Notes: generated by a model not told the origin, from the letters alone. 64,000 nt of DNA from Streptococcus sp. 2342 (GCF_013276795.1 NZ_VMLR01000001.1:46554-110553), one strand, 5' to 3'; counted from the stretch's first letter, positions 25,821 to 35,251 are shown. Program-made: numbers and translations.

Positions 25821-26705
25821 ATGAAAAAAGCAATGTTAATTATCAACCCTACTTCTGGTGGCGAGAAGGCTTTGGATTACAAAGAAAAGTTGGAGAATAG
25901 GGCAAAAAAATACTTTGACCACGTGGAAACCAAAATTACCGAAAAAGCGCTGGATGCAACACATTTTGCTGAAGAAGCTTCTAGTGAGAAGTACGATGCA
26001 GTGGTTGTGTTTGGTGGAGATGGGACTGTCAACGAAGTCATTTCGGGTATTGCTGAGAGAGACTACATTCCTAAGTTGGGTATTATCCCAGGCGGTACGG
26101 GTAACCTCATTACAAAACTATTGGAAATCAATCAAGACATCGATGGCGCGATAGATGAACTGGATTTCAACTTAACCAATAAGATTGATATCGGTAAAGC
26201 AAATGATAACTATTTTGGTTATATTTTTAGTATCGGTTCTCTGCCTGAGGCGATTCACAATGTTGAAATAGAGGATAAGACAAAATTCGGTATTTTAGCC
26301 TATGCTGTAAATACCATGAAGTCTGTTATGACGGATCAGGTCTTTAACATTAAGGTTGAGACAGAAAATGGAAATTATATTGGTGAAGCTAGTCATGTTT
26401 TTGTTCTCTTGACAAATTACTTCGCCGATAAGAAAATCTTTGAAGAAAACAAGGACGGCTATGCCAATATTTTGATTCTAAAAGATGCTTCTATATTCTC
26501 TAAATTATCCGTTATTCCTGATTTACTAAAAGGAGATGTTGTCGGCAATGATAATATTGAGTATATCAGAGCGCGTAATATTAAGATCTCTTCAGATAGT
26601 GAATTGGAGTCAGATGTTGACGGCGATAAATCGGATAACCTACCTGTAGAAATCAAAGTCCTAGCTCAGCGAGTAGAAGTATTTTCAAAACCGAAAGAGG
26701 ATTAG
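25821..26705 (+). CDS. Diacylglycerol/lipid kinase family protein (DagK-like)
   Basis: This 294-residue cytoplasmic lipid kinase belongs to the DAGK_cat/YegS/BmrU group. The start AMLIINPTSGG, the ATP-site motif VVVFGGDGTVNEVISG near residue 60 and the following IPGGTGNL are characteristic. Gram-positive DgkB in this family phosphorylates diacylglycerol for phospholipid recycling, while YegS and BmrU have other or unknown lipids. The substrate cannot be settled here. It is a single-gene unit with an unusual inverted repeat at its promoter and a terminator at 26715. Confidence 0.88.
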   Translation: MKKAMLIINPTSGGEKALDYKEKLENRAKKYFDHVETKITEKALDATHFAEEASSEKYDAVVVFGGDGTVNEVISGIAERDYIPKLGIIPGGTGNLITKLLEINQDIDGAIDELDFNLTNKIDIGKANDNYFGYIFSIGSLPEAIHNVEIEDKTKFGILAYAVNTMKSVMTDQVFNIKVETENGNYIGEASHVFVLLTNYFADKKIFEENKDGYANILILKDASIFSKLSVIPDLLKGDVVGNDNIEYIRARNIKISSDSELESDVDGDKSDNLPVEIKVLAQRVEVFSKPKED

Positions 26706-26714
26706 TATATAGAG

Positions 26715-26737
26715 AAAGCCTTTTTTAAGGCTTTTTG
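26715..26737 (+). terminator. Terminator after the lipid kinase gene
   Basis: AAAGCCTT (26715-26722) pairs with AAGGCTTT (26727-26734), followed by Ts. Confidence 0.8.
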
Positions 26738-26776
26738 TATACTTTAAAAGATAGTTCCTTTAAGAACGGACATTCC

Positions 26777-26833
26777 TTGCAAATAATTTACAAAAATAGT
26801 ATACTGGATTTATTAATTTTGAAAACGTTTGCG
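26777..26833 (+). promoter_or_regulatory. Amylase promoter with a cre-like site
   Basis: TTGCAA (26777-26782), a 17-base spacer and TATACT (26800-26805) make a good promoter. About 15 bases downstream, TGAAAACGTTTGCG (26820-26833) matches the CcpA cre consensus TGWAANCGNTNWCA except at the last-but-two and last bases. A site just past the start would give catabolite repression by blocking initiation. Confidence 0.65.
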
Positions 26834-26867
26834 TAAAATTTAAATTGGAACTCAAGGAGACAAATTG

Positions 26868-28610
26868 ATGGAATTAAGTGCCATTTACCATAGGCCTGAG
26901 TCGGAGTTTGCCTATCTTTATAAGGATAAGAAGCTTCATATTCGGATTCGAACTAAGAAAGGGGATATTGAAAGCATCAACTTACATTATGGTGACCCTT
27001 TTATCTTTATGGAGGAGTTTTATCAGGATATAAAAGAAATGGCCAAGATAACTTCTGATGCCATCTTTGATTATTGGCAGGTTGAAGTGTCCGTTGACTT
27101 TGCACGTATCCAGTATCTCTTTGAAGTCATGGATACAGAAGGTCAAAGTATTTTGTATGGTGATAAAGCTTGTGTGGAAAATTCTCTAGAAAATCTTCAT
27201 GCTATTGGGAATGGCTTTAAGTTGCCTTATATTCATGAGATTGATGCCTGTCAGGTTCCCGACTGGGTTTCAGACACGGTATGGTATCAGATATTTCCTG
27301 AGAGGTTTGCTAATGGAAATGCTCGATTAAACCCAGAAGGGGCTTTAGACTGGCATTCATCTATCACACCTAAGAGTGATGATTTCTTTGGTGGTGATTT
27401 ACAGGGGATTATTGACCATCTGGATTACTTGCAAGACTTGGGAATTACTGGACTTTATCTTTGTCCTATCTTTGAATCTACAAGCAATCACAAGTACAAT
27501 ACGACAGATTACTTTGAAATTGACCGTCATTTTGGGGACAAGGAGACCTTTCGGGAACTGGTCGAGCAAGCTCATCAGCGTGACATGAAAATCATGTTGG
27601 ATGCGGTATTTAACCATATTGGTTCGCAATCGCCTCAATGGCAAGATGTTGTCGAAAACGGTGAGGAGTCTGCTTATAAAGATTGGTTCCATATTCAACA
27701 ATTTCCAGTGAGGACTGAAAAGCTAGCCAATAAGAGAGATTTACCTTATCATGCTTTTGGTTTCGAGGACTATATGCCTAAGCTAAATACAGCCAATCCA
27801 GAGGTCAAGGATTATCTTTTAAAGGTTGCGACTTATTGGATTGAAGAGTTTGATATTGATGCTTGGCGTTTGGATGTGGCTAATGAGATTGACCATCAGT
27901 TTTGGAAGGATTTTCGAAAAGCAGTTTTAGCTAAAAAACCTGATCTTTATATTTTAGGAGAAGTCTGGCATAGGTCTCAGCCTTGGCTAAATGGAGATGA
28001 ATTCCATGCTGTTATGAATTATCCTTTATCTGATAGCATCAAAGAGTATTTCTTACGAGGAATTAAGAAGACAGACCAGTTTATCGGTGAAATCAATGGC
28101 CAATCTATGTATTACAAACAGCAGATTTCAGAGGTCATGTTTAATCTCTTGGATTCACATGATACAGAACGAATTTTGTGGACGGCCAATGAAGATGTTC
28201 AACTGGTCAAATCAGCCCTAGCCTTTCTCTTTTTACAAAAAGGAACACCGTGTATCTACTACGGAACCGAGCTTTCCTTGACTGGCGGTCCAGACCCAGA
28301 TTGTCGTCGTTGTATGCCTTGGGAACGTGTCTCAAGTGACGATGATATGCTGAACTTCATGAAGAAGCTGATTAAGATTCGTAAACATGCGTCATCAATC
28401 ATTTCGCATGGCAAGTATAGTCTCCAAGAAATCAAAGCTGATGTAGTAGCTTTGGAATGGAAATACGATGGACAAATTCTTAAAGCTATCTTTAACCAAT
28501 CAACAGAAGATTGTATTGTAGAGAAAAAAGCAGTAGCACTAGCAAGCAATTGCCAGGAATTAGAGAATCAGCTTGTCATCTCTCCAAAAGGATTTGTGAT
28601 TTTTCATTAA
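26868..28610 (+). CDS. Neopullulanase/cyclomaltodextrinase-like GH13 enzyme
   Basis: This 580-residue GH13 glycosidase has an N-terminal beta domain (residues 1-125) as in neopullulanases and cyclomaltodextrinases, then the (beta/alpha)8 barrel from VWYQIFPERFANG. Conserved regions are DAVFNHIG (I), DAWRLDVANE (II, nucleophile Asp), LGEVWH (III, acid/base Glu) and LLDSHDTERI (IV). There is no signal peptide, so it degrades maltodextrins or cyclodextrins inside the cell. I take the ATG at 26868 rather than the adjacent TTG, since AAGGAGA is nine bases upstream. A cre-like site suggests glucose repression. Confidence 0.9.
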   Translation: MELSAIYHRPESEFAYLYKDKKLHIRIRTKKGDIESINLHYGDPFIFMEEFYQDIKEMAKITSDAIFDYWQVEVSVDFARIQYLFEVMDTEGQSILYGDKACVENSLENLHAIGNGFKLPYIHEIDACQVPDWVSDTVWYQIFPERFANGNARLNPEGALDWHSSITPKSDDFFGGDLQGIIDHLDYLQDLGITGLYLCPIFESTSNHKYNTTDYFEIDRHFGDKETFRELVEQAHQRDMKIMLDAVFNHIGSQSPQWQDVVENGEESAYKDWFHIQQFPVRTEKLANKRDLPYHAFGFEDYMPKLNTANPEVKDYLLKVATYWIEEFDIDAWRLDVANEIDHQFWKDFRKAVLAKKPDLYILGEVWHRSQPWLNGDEFHAVMNYPLSDSIKEYFLRGIKKTDQFIGEINGQSMYYKQQISEVMFNLLDSHDTERILWTANEDVQLVKSALAFLFLQKGTPCIYYGTELSLTGGPDPDCRRCMPWERVSSDDDMLNFMKKLIKIRKHASSIISHGKYSLQEIKADVVALEWKYDGQILKAIFNQSTEDCIVEKKAVALASNCQELENQLVISPKGFVIFH

Positions 28611-28659
28611 AGAGCGACAGGAAAATTGTAGTATAGAGAAGATTTTACAAGCAGACTAT

Positions 28660-28688
28660 TTGTCGTCTTGCTGCAATTGGTATATAAT
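28660..28688 (+). promoter_or_regulatory. Promoter before the 103-residue protein
   Basis: TTGTCG (28660-28665), a 17-base spacer and TATAAT (28683-28688), about 30 bases before the gene. Confidence 0.75.
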
Positions 28689-28719
28689 TTAACTTAAAGA
28701 AAATAGGAGGACTGACCGA

Positions 28720-29031
28720 ATGGAATTAAAAGATTTTACAGAAAAAGAACAGGAAATGATTAAGAAGGGGCTTACGACGTCTAAGATTAGTGACAAGGAA
28801 ACTGCTGAAAAGATTCTTGCGCTAGTACCACAAGACTTGATTAAGCGAATCCCATTTTTCGTCAGAAAACATGCTACGACACGTACGATTAAACGCATTT
28901 CAATTGAACACCCTGAACTCTACGCTGCAGCTCAAACAAGTGGTGAAATTCCAGAAAAAGAACGCGAAGAATTACGTCAGATTATCACGACTATCTTTGA
29001 ACAAAAGATGAATAAGCATAGTATTAAGTAG
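28720..29031 (+). CDS. Conserved small cytosolic protein, unknown role
   Basis: This 103-residue, very basic-acidic helical protein opens with MELKDFTEKEQEMIKKGLTT. It contains VPQDLIKRIPFFVRKHATTRTIKR, quoted here in parts VPQDLIKRIPFF and VRKHATTRTIKR. There is no membrane segment, signal or metal motif. I have a general memory of related streptococcal proteins annotated only as hypothetical cytosolic protein. AGGAGG lies ten bases before the ATG and a good promoter drives it. The following hydrolase gene begins four bases after its stop, so the two are probably translated together. Confidence 0.7.
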   Translation: MELKDFTEKEQEMIKKGLTTSKISDKETAEKILALVPQDLIKRIPFFVRKHATTRTIKRISIEHPELYAAAQTSGEIPEKEREELRQIITTIFEQKMNKHSIK

Positions 29032-29034
29032 AGA

Positions 29035-29763
29035 ATGAAAAAATATTTTATTGGCGGTCTGGGAAGCAATATCTATCATAGCAAGGATTTTCTTCAAGAA
29101 CTAGATTCGCAGGTTTATTTTCTAAGTCCATATGAAAAGCATCTTCGAGATGAAACAGAATTGAAATTATGGTTTAAAAATGAGATTGTAGAAGGAGACT
29201 CTATCTGTCTGATAGGTCATTCTCTTGGAGGAGATTTGGCGCGTTATCTTGCATCGGAATTTTATGAAGTGACAAAACTGATTCTTTTGGATGGTGGCTA
29301 TCTAGATTTAGATAAGATTTTACCTTTAGATGTGGAATTAGAGGAAACAAAAAACTATATTGAATCTCAAGTTGTTTCGGACTTAGATGTTCTTATTTCT
29401 AAAGAAAAATCTGAAGCAAAGCATTGGTCAGAAAATATGGAGGAAGCTGTAAGACAGTCCTATCACTGGAATTCTGAGTATAATAGATATGAGTTGGCTA
29501 TAAATTATGAAAATATAGAAGCGATACTCCGCCTACGGAGGAAGATACAAGCTTTTAAGAGAGAAGTGGGAGATACCTTATTTATTAGTCCTCGCTATCC
29601 TAATGAAGCTACATGGAGAGAGGAAGCCCTAAAAGAATTGCCAGACTATTTTGATACTATTCTTCTAGAGAACTTTGGCCATGAGCTTTATACTGAAGCA
29701 CCTAGAGAAATTGCTAGTCTGATTAATGAGTGGTTCTCTTATTCTCACTGGGATATTGAATAA
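29035..29763 (+). CDS. Alpha/beta hydrolase
   Basis: This 242-residue alpha/beta hydrolase has the nucleophile elbow CLIGHSLGGDLARY near residue 60, an acidic strand LILLDGGY near 85, and a C-terminal NFGHELYTEAP near 222 that would supply the catalytic histidine. There is no signal peptide, so it is cytoplasmic. The substrate is unknown; esterase or thioesterase activity is typical. It has no clear ribosome binding site of its own and begins four bases after the upstream stop, which suggests translational coupling. Confidence 0.8.
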   Translation: MKKYFIGGLGSNIYHSKDFLQELDSQVYFLSPYEKHLRDETELKLWFKNEIVEGDSICLIGHSLGGDLARYLASEFYEVTKLILLDGGYLDLDKILPLDVELEETKNYIESQVVSDLDVLISKEKSEAKHWSENMEEAVRQSYHWNSEYNRYELAINYENIEAILRLRRKIQAFKREVGDTLFISPRYPNEATWREEALKELPDYFDTILLENFGHELYTEAPREIASLINEWFSYSHWDIE

Positions 29764-29779
29764 ATTATCATAATTAATA

Positions 29780-30046
29780 TATAGTTGATTGGAATAAGAT
29801 ATGAACAAATTGATTAGGAATATCAAATTAATTTGGGCTCTTTGTCAACTGTAGTGGTTGAAGAAAAGATAAGATCTAGAAAGGACACATTTCGTCCTTT
29901 CTTTTTTGATATTTGATTCTTTGATATCGAGTGGTTTTGTGATAAAAAGTAATGATTCCATATGATTTTTTCTATGGAACTTTTTCTACACAAAATAGAC
30001 TCTATAATATCCATAGGGGATTTACCCACTACAAATATTATAGAGT
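29780..30046. mobile_element. Insertion-sequence debris between hydrolase and rbgA
   Basis: This 478-base intergenic gap (29764-30241) holds fragments. 29780-29834 is a 55-base segment repeated with changes at 41094-41148. Next, GGCTCTTTGTCAACTGTAG at 29836 resembles the terminal repeat of ISL3-family elements (IS1167 type, from memory). A 12-base perfect inverted repeat, ACTCTATAATAT (29999-30010) and ATATTATAGAGT (30035-30046), encloses GGGG and CCCACTACAA, also reminiscent of an ISL3 end. A small hairpin AAAGGACACATTTCGTCCTTT (29880-29900, quoted without its ends as AGGACACATTTCGTCCT) is also present. No transposase frame survives. Confidence 0.5.
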
Positions 30047-30241
30047 CGCTTTTTCTATTCAGGGCGCTTAAAGGGCTATCATCGGACAAAAGAAAGAAGT
30101 CATGATATAATATAAGGTAGATTTCTATATCATAAAACAAAAAACTATTTGAATATCATTCATTTGAGAACTCTCTATGTTCAAACGATAGTAAAATAAA
30201 ATAGGGTATCTAAACCCTTGCTACGAAAGGAAAAAAATTCA

Positions 30242-31093
30242 ATGGCTACTATTCAATGGTTTCCTGGTCACATGTCTAAAGCACGTCGACAGGTTCAGGA
30301 AAATTTAAAATTTGTTGATTTTGTGACGATTTTGGTGGATGCTCGTTTACCTCTATCTAGTCAAAATCCTATGTTGACCAAGATTGTTGGTGACAAACCA
30401 AAACTTTTGATTTTAAACAAGGCGGACTTGTCCGATCCAGCAATGACCAAGGAATGGTGTCAGTATTTTGAATCACAAGGAATTCAGACGCTGGCTATCA
30501 ATTCCAAAGAACAAGTAACTGTAAAAGTTGTAACAGATGCGGCCAAGAAGCTTATGGCTGATAAGATTGCTCGCCAGAAAGAACGTGGGATTCAGATTGA
30601 AACCTTGCGTACCATGATTATTGGGATTCCAAACGCTGGTAAATCCACTCTTATGAACCGTTTAGCTGGTAAGAAAATTGCCGTTGTCGGTAACAAACCA
30701 GGTGTGACCAAGGGACAACAATGGCTTAAAACCAATAAAGACCTGGAAATCTTGGATACACCGGGGATTCTCTGGCCTAAATTCGAAGACGAAACTGTTG
30801 CACTGAAACTGGCCTTGACTGGAGCTATCAAAGACCAGTTGCTTCCTATGGATGAGGTAACTATTTTTGGTCTTAATTATTTCAAAAAACATTATCCAGA
30901 AAAGCTAGCTGAACGCTTCAAACAAATGAAAATTGAAGAAGAAGCGCCGGTTATTATTATGGACATGACCCGTGCCCTCGGTTTCCGTGATGACTATGAC
31001 CGTTTTTACAGTCTCTTCGTGAAGGAAGTCCGTGATGGCAAACTCGGTAACTATACCTTAGATACATTGGACGATCTCGATGGCGACGATTAA
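30242..31093 (+). CDS. rbgA: Ribosome biogenesis GTPase RbgA (YlqF)
   Basis: This 283-residue circularly permuted GTPase has its G motifs in the order expected for YlqF/RbgA: LNKADL (G4) first, then [16 protein letters not shown] (G1), PGVTKGQQW (G2) and DTPGIL (G3). RbgA is needed for late assembly of the 50S subunit. The N-terminal [12 protein letters not shown] is typical of the family. I take the ATG at 30242, after GAAAGGAAAAAA; an ATG-less extension upstream adds a poor eight-residue leader. The gene overlaps rnhB by 14 bases, an arrangement widely conserved in Firmicutes. Confidence 0.96.
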   Translation: MATIQWFPGHMSKARRQVQENLKFVDFVTILVDARLPLSSQNPMLTKIVGDKPKLLILNKADLSDPAMTKEWCQYFESQGIQTLAINSKEQVTVKVVTDAAKKLMADKIARQKERGIQIETLRTMIIGIPNAGKSTLMNRLAGKKIAVVGNKPGVTKGQQWLKTNKDLEILDTPGILWPKFEDETVALKLALTGAIKDQLLPMDEVTIFGLNYFKKHYPEKLAERFKQMKIEEEAPVIIMDMTRALGFRDDYDRFYSLFVKEVRDGKLGNYTLDTLDDLDGDD

Positions 31094-31859
31094 AGAAATC
31101 AAAGGACTACTTGCAACAGTCAAGGACTTAGATAACCCTATTTTTTTAGAGCTTGAAAAGGATAATCGCTCAGGAGTTCAAAAAGAAATCAGCAAGCGTA
31201 AAAAAAAAATTCAAGCTGAATTAGATGAAAATTTGCGCTTGGAATCCATGCTTTCCTACGAAAAAGAACTTTACAAGCAAGGATTGACCTTAATTGCTGG
31301 TATTGATGAGGTTGGTCGTGGTCCTCTTGCTGGTCCTGTAGTCGCTGCTGCCGTTATTTTACCTCAAAATTGTAAGATTAGAGGTCTCAACGATAGCAAG
31401 AAAATTCCTAAAAAGAAACATCTGGAGATTTTCCAAGCCGTTCAAGACCAAGCCCTGTCAATCGGAATTGGTATCGTGGATAATCAGGTCATCGACCAAG
31501 TCAATATCTATGAAGCAACCAAACTGGCCATGACGGAAGCTATCTCCCAGCTCAGGCCTCAACCTGAGCACCTTTTGATAGATGCCATGAAACTGGAGTT
31601 GCCCATTTCACAAACCTCCATCATCAAAGGAGATGCCAACTCCCTCTCTATCGCAGCGGCTTCTATAGTAGCCAAGGTGACCCGTGATGAATTGATGAAG
31701 GACTATGATCAGCAGTTCCCTGGCTATGATTTCGCTACTAATGCAGGATATGGCACAGCTAAACATTTGGAAGGCCTCACAAAACTAGGAGTTACCCCAA
31801 TTCACCGAACCAGCTTTGAACCCGTTAAATCACTGGTTTTAGGTAAAAAAGAAAGTTAA
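31080..31859 (+). CDS. rnhB: Ribonuclease HII
   Basis: This 259-residue RNase HII cleaves RNA in DNA-RNA hybrids and single ribonucleotides in DNA. The catalytic acids lie in [21 protein letters not shown], residues 73-93 (DEVGRG core), in LLIDAMKL, and in [12 protein letters not shown]; the C-terminal YGTAKH motif is present. An N-terminal region of about 70 residues precedes the catalytic core, as usual in Gram-positive RNase HII. It starts inside the 3' end of rbgA and stops 15 bases before the ClC gene. Confidence 0.96.
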   Translation: MATIKEIKGLLATVKDLDNPIFLELEKDNRSGVQKEISKRKKKIQAELDENLRLESMLSYEKELYKQGLTLIAGIDEVGRGPLAGPVVAAAVILPQNCKIRGLNDSKKIPKKKHLEIFQAVQDQALSIGIGIVDNQVIDQVNIYEATKLAMTEAISQLRPQPEHLLIDAMKLELPISQTSIIKGDANSLSIAAASIVAKVTRDELMKDYDQQFPGYDFATNAGYGTAKHLEGLTKLGVTPIHRTSFEPVKSLVLGKKES

Positions 31860-31874
31860 TTGAAAGGAAATACC

Positions 31875-33425
31875 ATGGAGGAACAGTCGGAAATAGTCCG
31901 TTCTAAGAAAGAATTCGCCTTTGCATCTAGCACTATACTATCCCAAGTTGGTCGAGGAATCATTGTCGGCCTCGTCGTTGGAATTATCGTCGGATCCTTT
32001 CGTTTCTTAATTGAAAAAGGCTTCCACCTGATACAAGGACTTTATCAAGATCAAGCGCACCTATTTGTTAATTTATTTATTATCGCCCTGTTTTATCTAA
32101 TCATCTGCTGGCTCAGTGCCAAACTGACACGCTCTGAAAAAGATATTAAAGGCTCAGGAATTCCTCAAGTCGAAGCCGAACTGAAAGGCCTCATGACCCT
32201 TAACTGGTGGGGCGTTCTCTGGAAAAAATATATTCTAGGAATTCTAGCTATTGCCAGCGGACTCATGCTGGGGCGTGAAGGGCCAAGTATCCAACTGGGA
32301 GCAGTTGGTGGTAAAGGAATTTCCAAGTGGCTCAAATCCAGTCCAGTGGAGGAACGTTCCCTGATTGCTAGTGGTGCTGCAGCAGGATTAGCCGCAGCCT
32401 TTAATGCTCCAATAGCAGGTCTCCTCTTTGTTGTAGAAGAAGTCTATCATCATTTTTCGCGCTTTTTCTGGGTTTCCACTCTAGCAGCTAGTCTCGTAGC
32501 AAACTTTGTGTCTCTGCTCATGTTCGGTTTGACACCAGTATTGGATATGCCAGATAACATTCCTCTCATGACCCTAGATCAGTATTGGATATATCTCGTC
32601 ATGGGAATTTTCCTTGGATTTTCAGGTTTTCTCTATGAGAAAGCTGTATTAAACATCGGAAGAGTTTATGACTTGATTGGTCAAAAAATCCATTTGGATA
32701 GAGCTTATTATCCAATTCTGGCCTTCATTCTCATCATACCAGTCGGAATTTTTTTACCCCACATCCTTGGTGGTGGAAATCAGCTGGTACTTTCCCTAAC
32801 TGAGCAAGATTTTAGTTTCCAAGTTCTATTAGCTTACTTTTTAATTCGCTTTATCTGGAGCATGATTAGTTATGGAAGTGGTCTTCCAGGAGGAATTTTC
32901 CTACCAATTTTGGCTCTCGGTTCCTTACTTGGTGCCCTAGTTGGTGTCATTTGTGTGAATATTGGACTTGTCAGTCAGGAGCAATTCCCTATATTTGTCA
33001 TTCTAGGAATGAGTGGCTATTTTGGAGCCATATCAAAAGCTCCCTTAACCGCTATGATCCTCGTAACTGAGATGGTAGGAGATATTCGCAACCTCATGCC
33101 ACTTGGTTTAGTAACCTTAGTAGCTTACATCATCATGGATTTGCTCAAGGGTGCACCAGTCTATGAAGCCATGCTGGAAAAAATGCTTCCAGAGGCAGTA
33201 TCCAGTGAAGGAGAAGTGACACTTATCGAAATACCAGTTTCTGATAAAATTGCTGGGAAACAAGTTCATGAACTCAACTTACCACACAACGTCCTCATCA
33301 CTACCCAAGTGCATAATGGAAAGAGCCAAACAGTTAACGGCTCAACCAGAATGTATCTGGGTGATATGATTCATCTAGTTATTCCAAAAAGTGAAATTGG
33401 AAAAGTCAAGGATTTGTTGTTGTAA
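31875..33425 (+). CDS. clcA: ClC-family H+/Cl- antiporter with TrkA-C domain
   Basis: This 516-residue protein belongs to the ClC family. GSGIPQVEAELKG, GREGPSIQLGAVGG and SGLPGGIFLPIL form the anion selectivity region. The glutamate in GREGP (Glu135) is the proton-gating residue, which indicates an antiporter rather than a channel. After the membrane part (about residues 25-430), the last 75 residues form a TrkA-C/RCK-like regulatory domain (PVSDKIAGKQVHELNLP). I choose the ATG at 31875 after GAAAGGAAA; a TTG 15 bases upstream is less likely. It is the last gene of the rbgA-rnhB run, before a terminator. Confidence 0.93.
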   Translation: MEEQSEIVRSKKEFAFASSTILSQVGRGIIVGLVVGIIVGSFRFLIEKGFHLIQGLYQDQAHLFVNLFIIALFYLIICWLSAKLTRSEKDIKGSGIPQVEAELKGLMTLNWWGVLWKKYILGILAIASGLMLGREGPSIQLGAVGGKGISKWLKSSPVEERSLIASGAAAGLAAAFNAPIAGLLFVVEEVYHHFSRFFWVSTLAASLVANFVSLLMFGLTPVLDMPDNIPLMTLDQYWIYLVMGIFLGFSGFLYEKAVLNIGRVYDLIGQKIHLDRAYYPILAFILIIPVGIFLPHILGGGNQLVLSLTEQDFSFQVLLAYFLIRFIWSMISYGSGLPGGIFLPILALGSLLGALVGVICVNIGLVSQEQFPIFVILGMSGYFGAISKAPLTAMILVTEMVGDIRNLMPLGLVTLVAYIIMDLLKGAPVYEAMLEKMLPEAVSSEGEVTLIEIPVSDKIAGKQVHELNLPHNVLITTQVHNGKSQTVNGSTRMYLGDMIHLVIPKSEIGKVKDLLL

Positions 33426-33483
33426 ACTCTGTTTACATAATTTTTATTATGTAATAATAATATTTCTTAATTAAATACATTAG

Positions 33484-33519
33484 AAAGCCGATTCTCAGCA
33501 ATGAAATCGGTTATTTTTT
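33484..33519 (+). terminator. Terminator after the ClC gene
   Basis: AGCCGATT (33486-33493) pairs with AATCGGTT (33505-33512) and is followed by ATTTTTT. Confidence 0.75.
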
Positions 33520-33559
33520 ACTGAGGATCTTTTTTAATATACGCTTCGCTCCAAAATCA

Positions 33560-33588
33560 TTGAAATTATTGCTCAAATTTGTTATGAT
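33560..33588 (+). promoter_or_regulatory. pgdA promoter, predicting a leaderless mRNA
   Basis: TTGAAA (33560-33565), a 17-base spacer and TATGAT (33583-33588), with TG one base before the -10. The expected start of transcription, about seven bases after the -10, coincides with the pgdA ATG at 33595. No ribosome binding site is present. Confidence 0.65.
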
Positions 33589-33594
33589 ATAAAT

Positions 33595-34986
33595 ATGAAT
33601 AAAAGTAGACTGGGACGTGGCAGACACGGGAAAAAGAGACATGTATTATTGGCTTTGATTGGTATTTTAGCAATTTCTATTTGCCTATTAGGCGGGTTTA
33701 TTGCTTTTAAAATGTATCAGCAAAAAAGTTTTGATCAAAAGATTGAATCGCTCAAAAAAGAGAAAGACGATCAATTGAGTGAGGGAAATCAGAGGGAGCA
33801 TTTTCGTAAGGGACAAACCGAAGTGATTGCCTATTATCCTCTCCAAGGGGAACAAGTGATTTCGTCTGCTAAGGAGCTGATAAATAAAGACATTAAGGAC
33901 AAGCTAGAAAGTAAGGACACTCTTGTTTTCTACTATACAGAGCAAGAAGAGTCAGGTTTAAAGGGAGTCGTCAATCGTAATGTAACCAAACAAATCTATG
34001 ATTTAGTTGATTTTAAGGTTGAAGAGACAGAAAAGACCAGTCTAGGAAAGGTTCACTTAACAGAAGATGGGCAACCTTTTACACTTGACCAACTGTTTTC
34101 AGATGCTAGTAAGGCTAAGGAACAGCTGATAAAAGAGTTGACCTCTTTCTTACAGGATAAGAAATTAGATCAAGACCAGAGTGACCAGATTGTTAAAGGT
34201 TTCTCTGACCAAGACTTATCTGCATGGAATTTTGATTACAAGGATAGTCAGATTATCCTTTATCCAAGTCCTGCGGTTGAAAATTTAGAAGAGATAGCCT
34301 TGCCAGTATCTGCTTTCTTTGATGTTATCCAATCTTCGTACTTACTTGAAAAAGACGCAGCCTTGTACCAGTCTTACTTTGATAAGAAACATCAAAAAGT
34401 TGTCGCTCTAACCTTTGATGATGGTCCAAATCCAGCAACGACCCCGCAGGCATTAGAGACTCTAGCTAAATATGGTGTTAAAGCCACTTTCTTTGTGCTT
34501 GGGAAAAATGTTTCTGGGAATGAGGACTTGGTGAAGAGGATAAAATCTGAAGGTCATGTTGTTGGAAACCATAGTTGGAGCCATCCGATTCTCTCGCAAC
34601 TCTCTCTTGATGAAGCTAAAAAACAGATTACTGATACTGAGGATGTGCTAACTAAAGTGCTGGGTTCTAGTTCAAAACTCATGCGCCCGCCTTATGGAGC
34701 CATTACAGATGATATTCGCAATAGCTTGGATTTGAGCTTTATCATGTGGGATGTGGATAGTCTGGACTGGAAGAGTAAAAATGAAGCGGCTATTTTGACG
34801 GAAATTCAGCATCAAGTAGCTAATGGCTCTATCGTTCTGATGCATGATATTCACAGTCCGACAGTCAATGCCTTGCCGAAGGTCATTGAATATTTGAAAA
34901 ATCAGGGTTATACCTTTGTGACCATACCAGAGATGCTCAATACTCGCCTAAAACCTCATGAGCTGTATTATAGTCGTGATGAATAA
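33595..34986 (+). CDS. pgdA: Peptidoglycan N-acetylglucosamine deacetylase PgdA
   Basis: This 463-residue protein is the same length as pneumococcal PgdA. A single N-terminal membrane anchor (residues 18-42) is followed by a middle domain and a NodB polysaccharide deacetylase domain from about 268. The catalytic and zinc residues fall at the published positions: Asp275 and Asp276 in TFDDGPNP, His326 and His330 in [15 protein letters not shown] and LMHDIHSP complete the site. The enzyme deacetylates GlcNAc in peptidoglycan outside the membrane and gives lysozyme resistance. The ATG has no ribosome site and seems to be the first transcribed codon. Confidence 0.97.
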   Translation: MNKSRLGRGRHGKKRHVLLALIGILAISICLLGGFIAFKMYQQKSFDQKIESLKKEKDDQLSEGNQREHFRKGQTEVIAYYPLQGEQVISSAKELINKDIKDKLESKDTLVFYYTEQEESGLKGVVNRNVTKQIYDLVDFKVEETEKTSLGKVHLTEDGQPFTLDQLFSDASKAKEQLIKELTSFLQDKKLDQDQSDQIVKGFSDQDLSAWNFDYKDSQIILYPSPAVENLEEIALPVSAFFDVIQSSYLLEKDAALYQSYFDKKHQKVVALTFDDGPNPATTPQALETLAKYGVKATFFVLGKNVSGNEDLVKRIKSEGHVVGNHSWSHPILSQLSLDEAKKQITDTEDVLTKVLGSSSKLMRPPYGAITDDIRNSLDLSFIMWDVDSLDWKSKNEAAILTEIQHQVANGSIVLMHDIHSPTVNALPKVIEYLKNQGYTFVTIPEMLNTRLKPHELYYSRDE

Positions 34987-34995
34987 GCAATAAAA

Positions 34996-35033
34996 AATAG
35001 GTCTGTCAGATATGTGATAGACTTATTTTTTAC
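34996..35033 (+). terminator. Terminator after pgdA
   Basis: AATAGGTCTGTCA and TGATAGACTTATT form an imperfect 13-base stem with a short loop and end in a T run. Confidence 0.7.
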
Positions 35034-35066
35034 AAAAGATAGTACTACTTAAAAAATGTTTTATGC

Positions 35067-35072
35067 TATAAT
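35067..35072 (+). promoter_or_regulatory. Extended -10 promoter before the BOX and AKR gene
   Basis: TGCTATAAT with TATAAT at 35067-35072. The BOX element begins ten bases later, so it lies in the untranslated leader of the aldo/keto reductase message. Confidence 0.65.
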
Positions 35073-35081
35073 TGATGAATA

Positions 35082-35232
35082 ATACTCAATGAAAATCAAA
35101 GAGCAAACTAGGAAACTAGCTGCAGGTTGCTCAAAACAGTGTTTTGAGGTTGCAGATAGAACTGACGAAGTTAGTAACCATATCTACGGCAAGGCGACGT
35201 TGACGTGGTTTGAAGAGATTTTCGAAGAGTAT
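35082..35232 (-). repeat. BOX element (copy 1)
   Basis: A 151-base BOX repeat, reading boxC to boxA on the + strand: it opens with ATACTCAATGAAAATCAAAG and closes with GATTTTCGAAGAGTAT. The inner part has the GGTTGCTCAAAACAGTGTTTTGAGGTTGC hairpin (stem GCTCAAAAC and GTTTTGAG). It lies between a promoter and an aldo/keto reductase gene. BOX elements are characteristic of the pneumococcus-mitis group. Short frames inside it are not genes. Confidence 0.93.
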
Positions 35233-35251
35233 AAAATAGAAGGAGAAGCAT

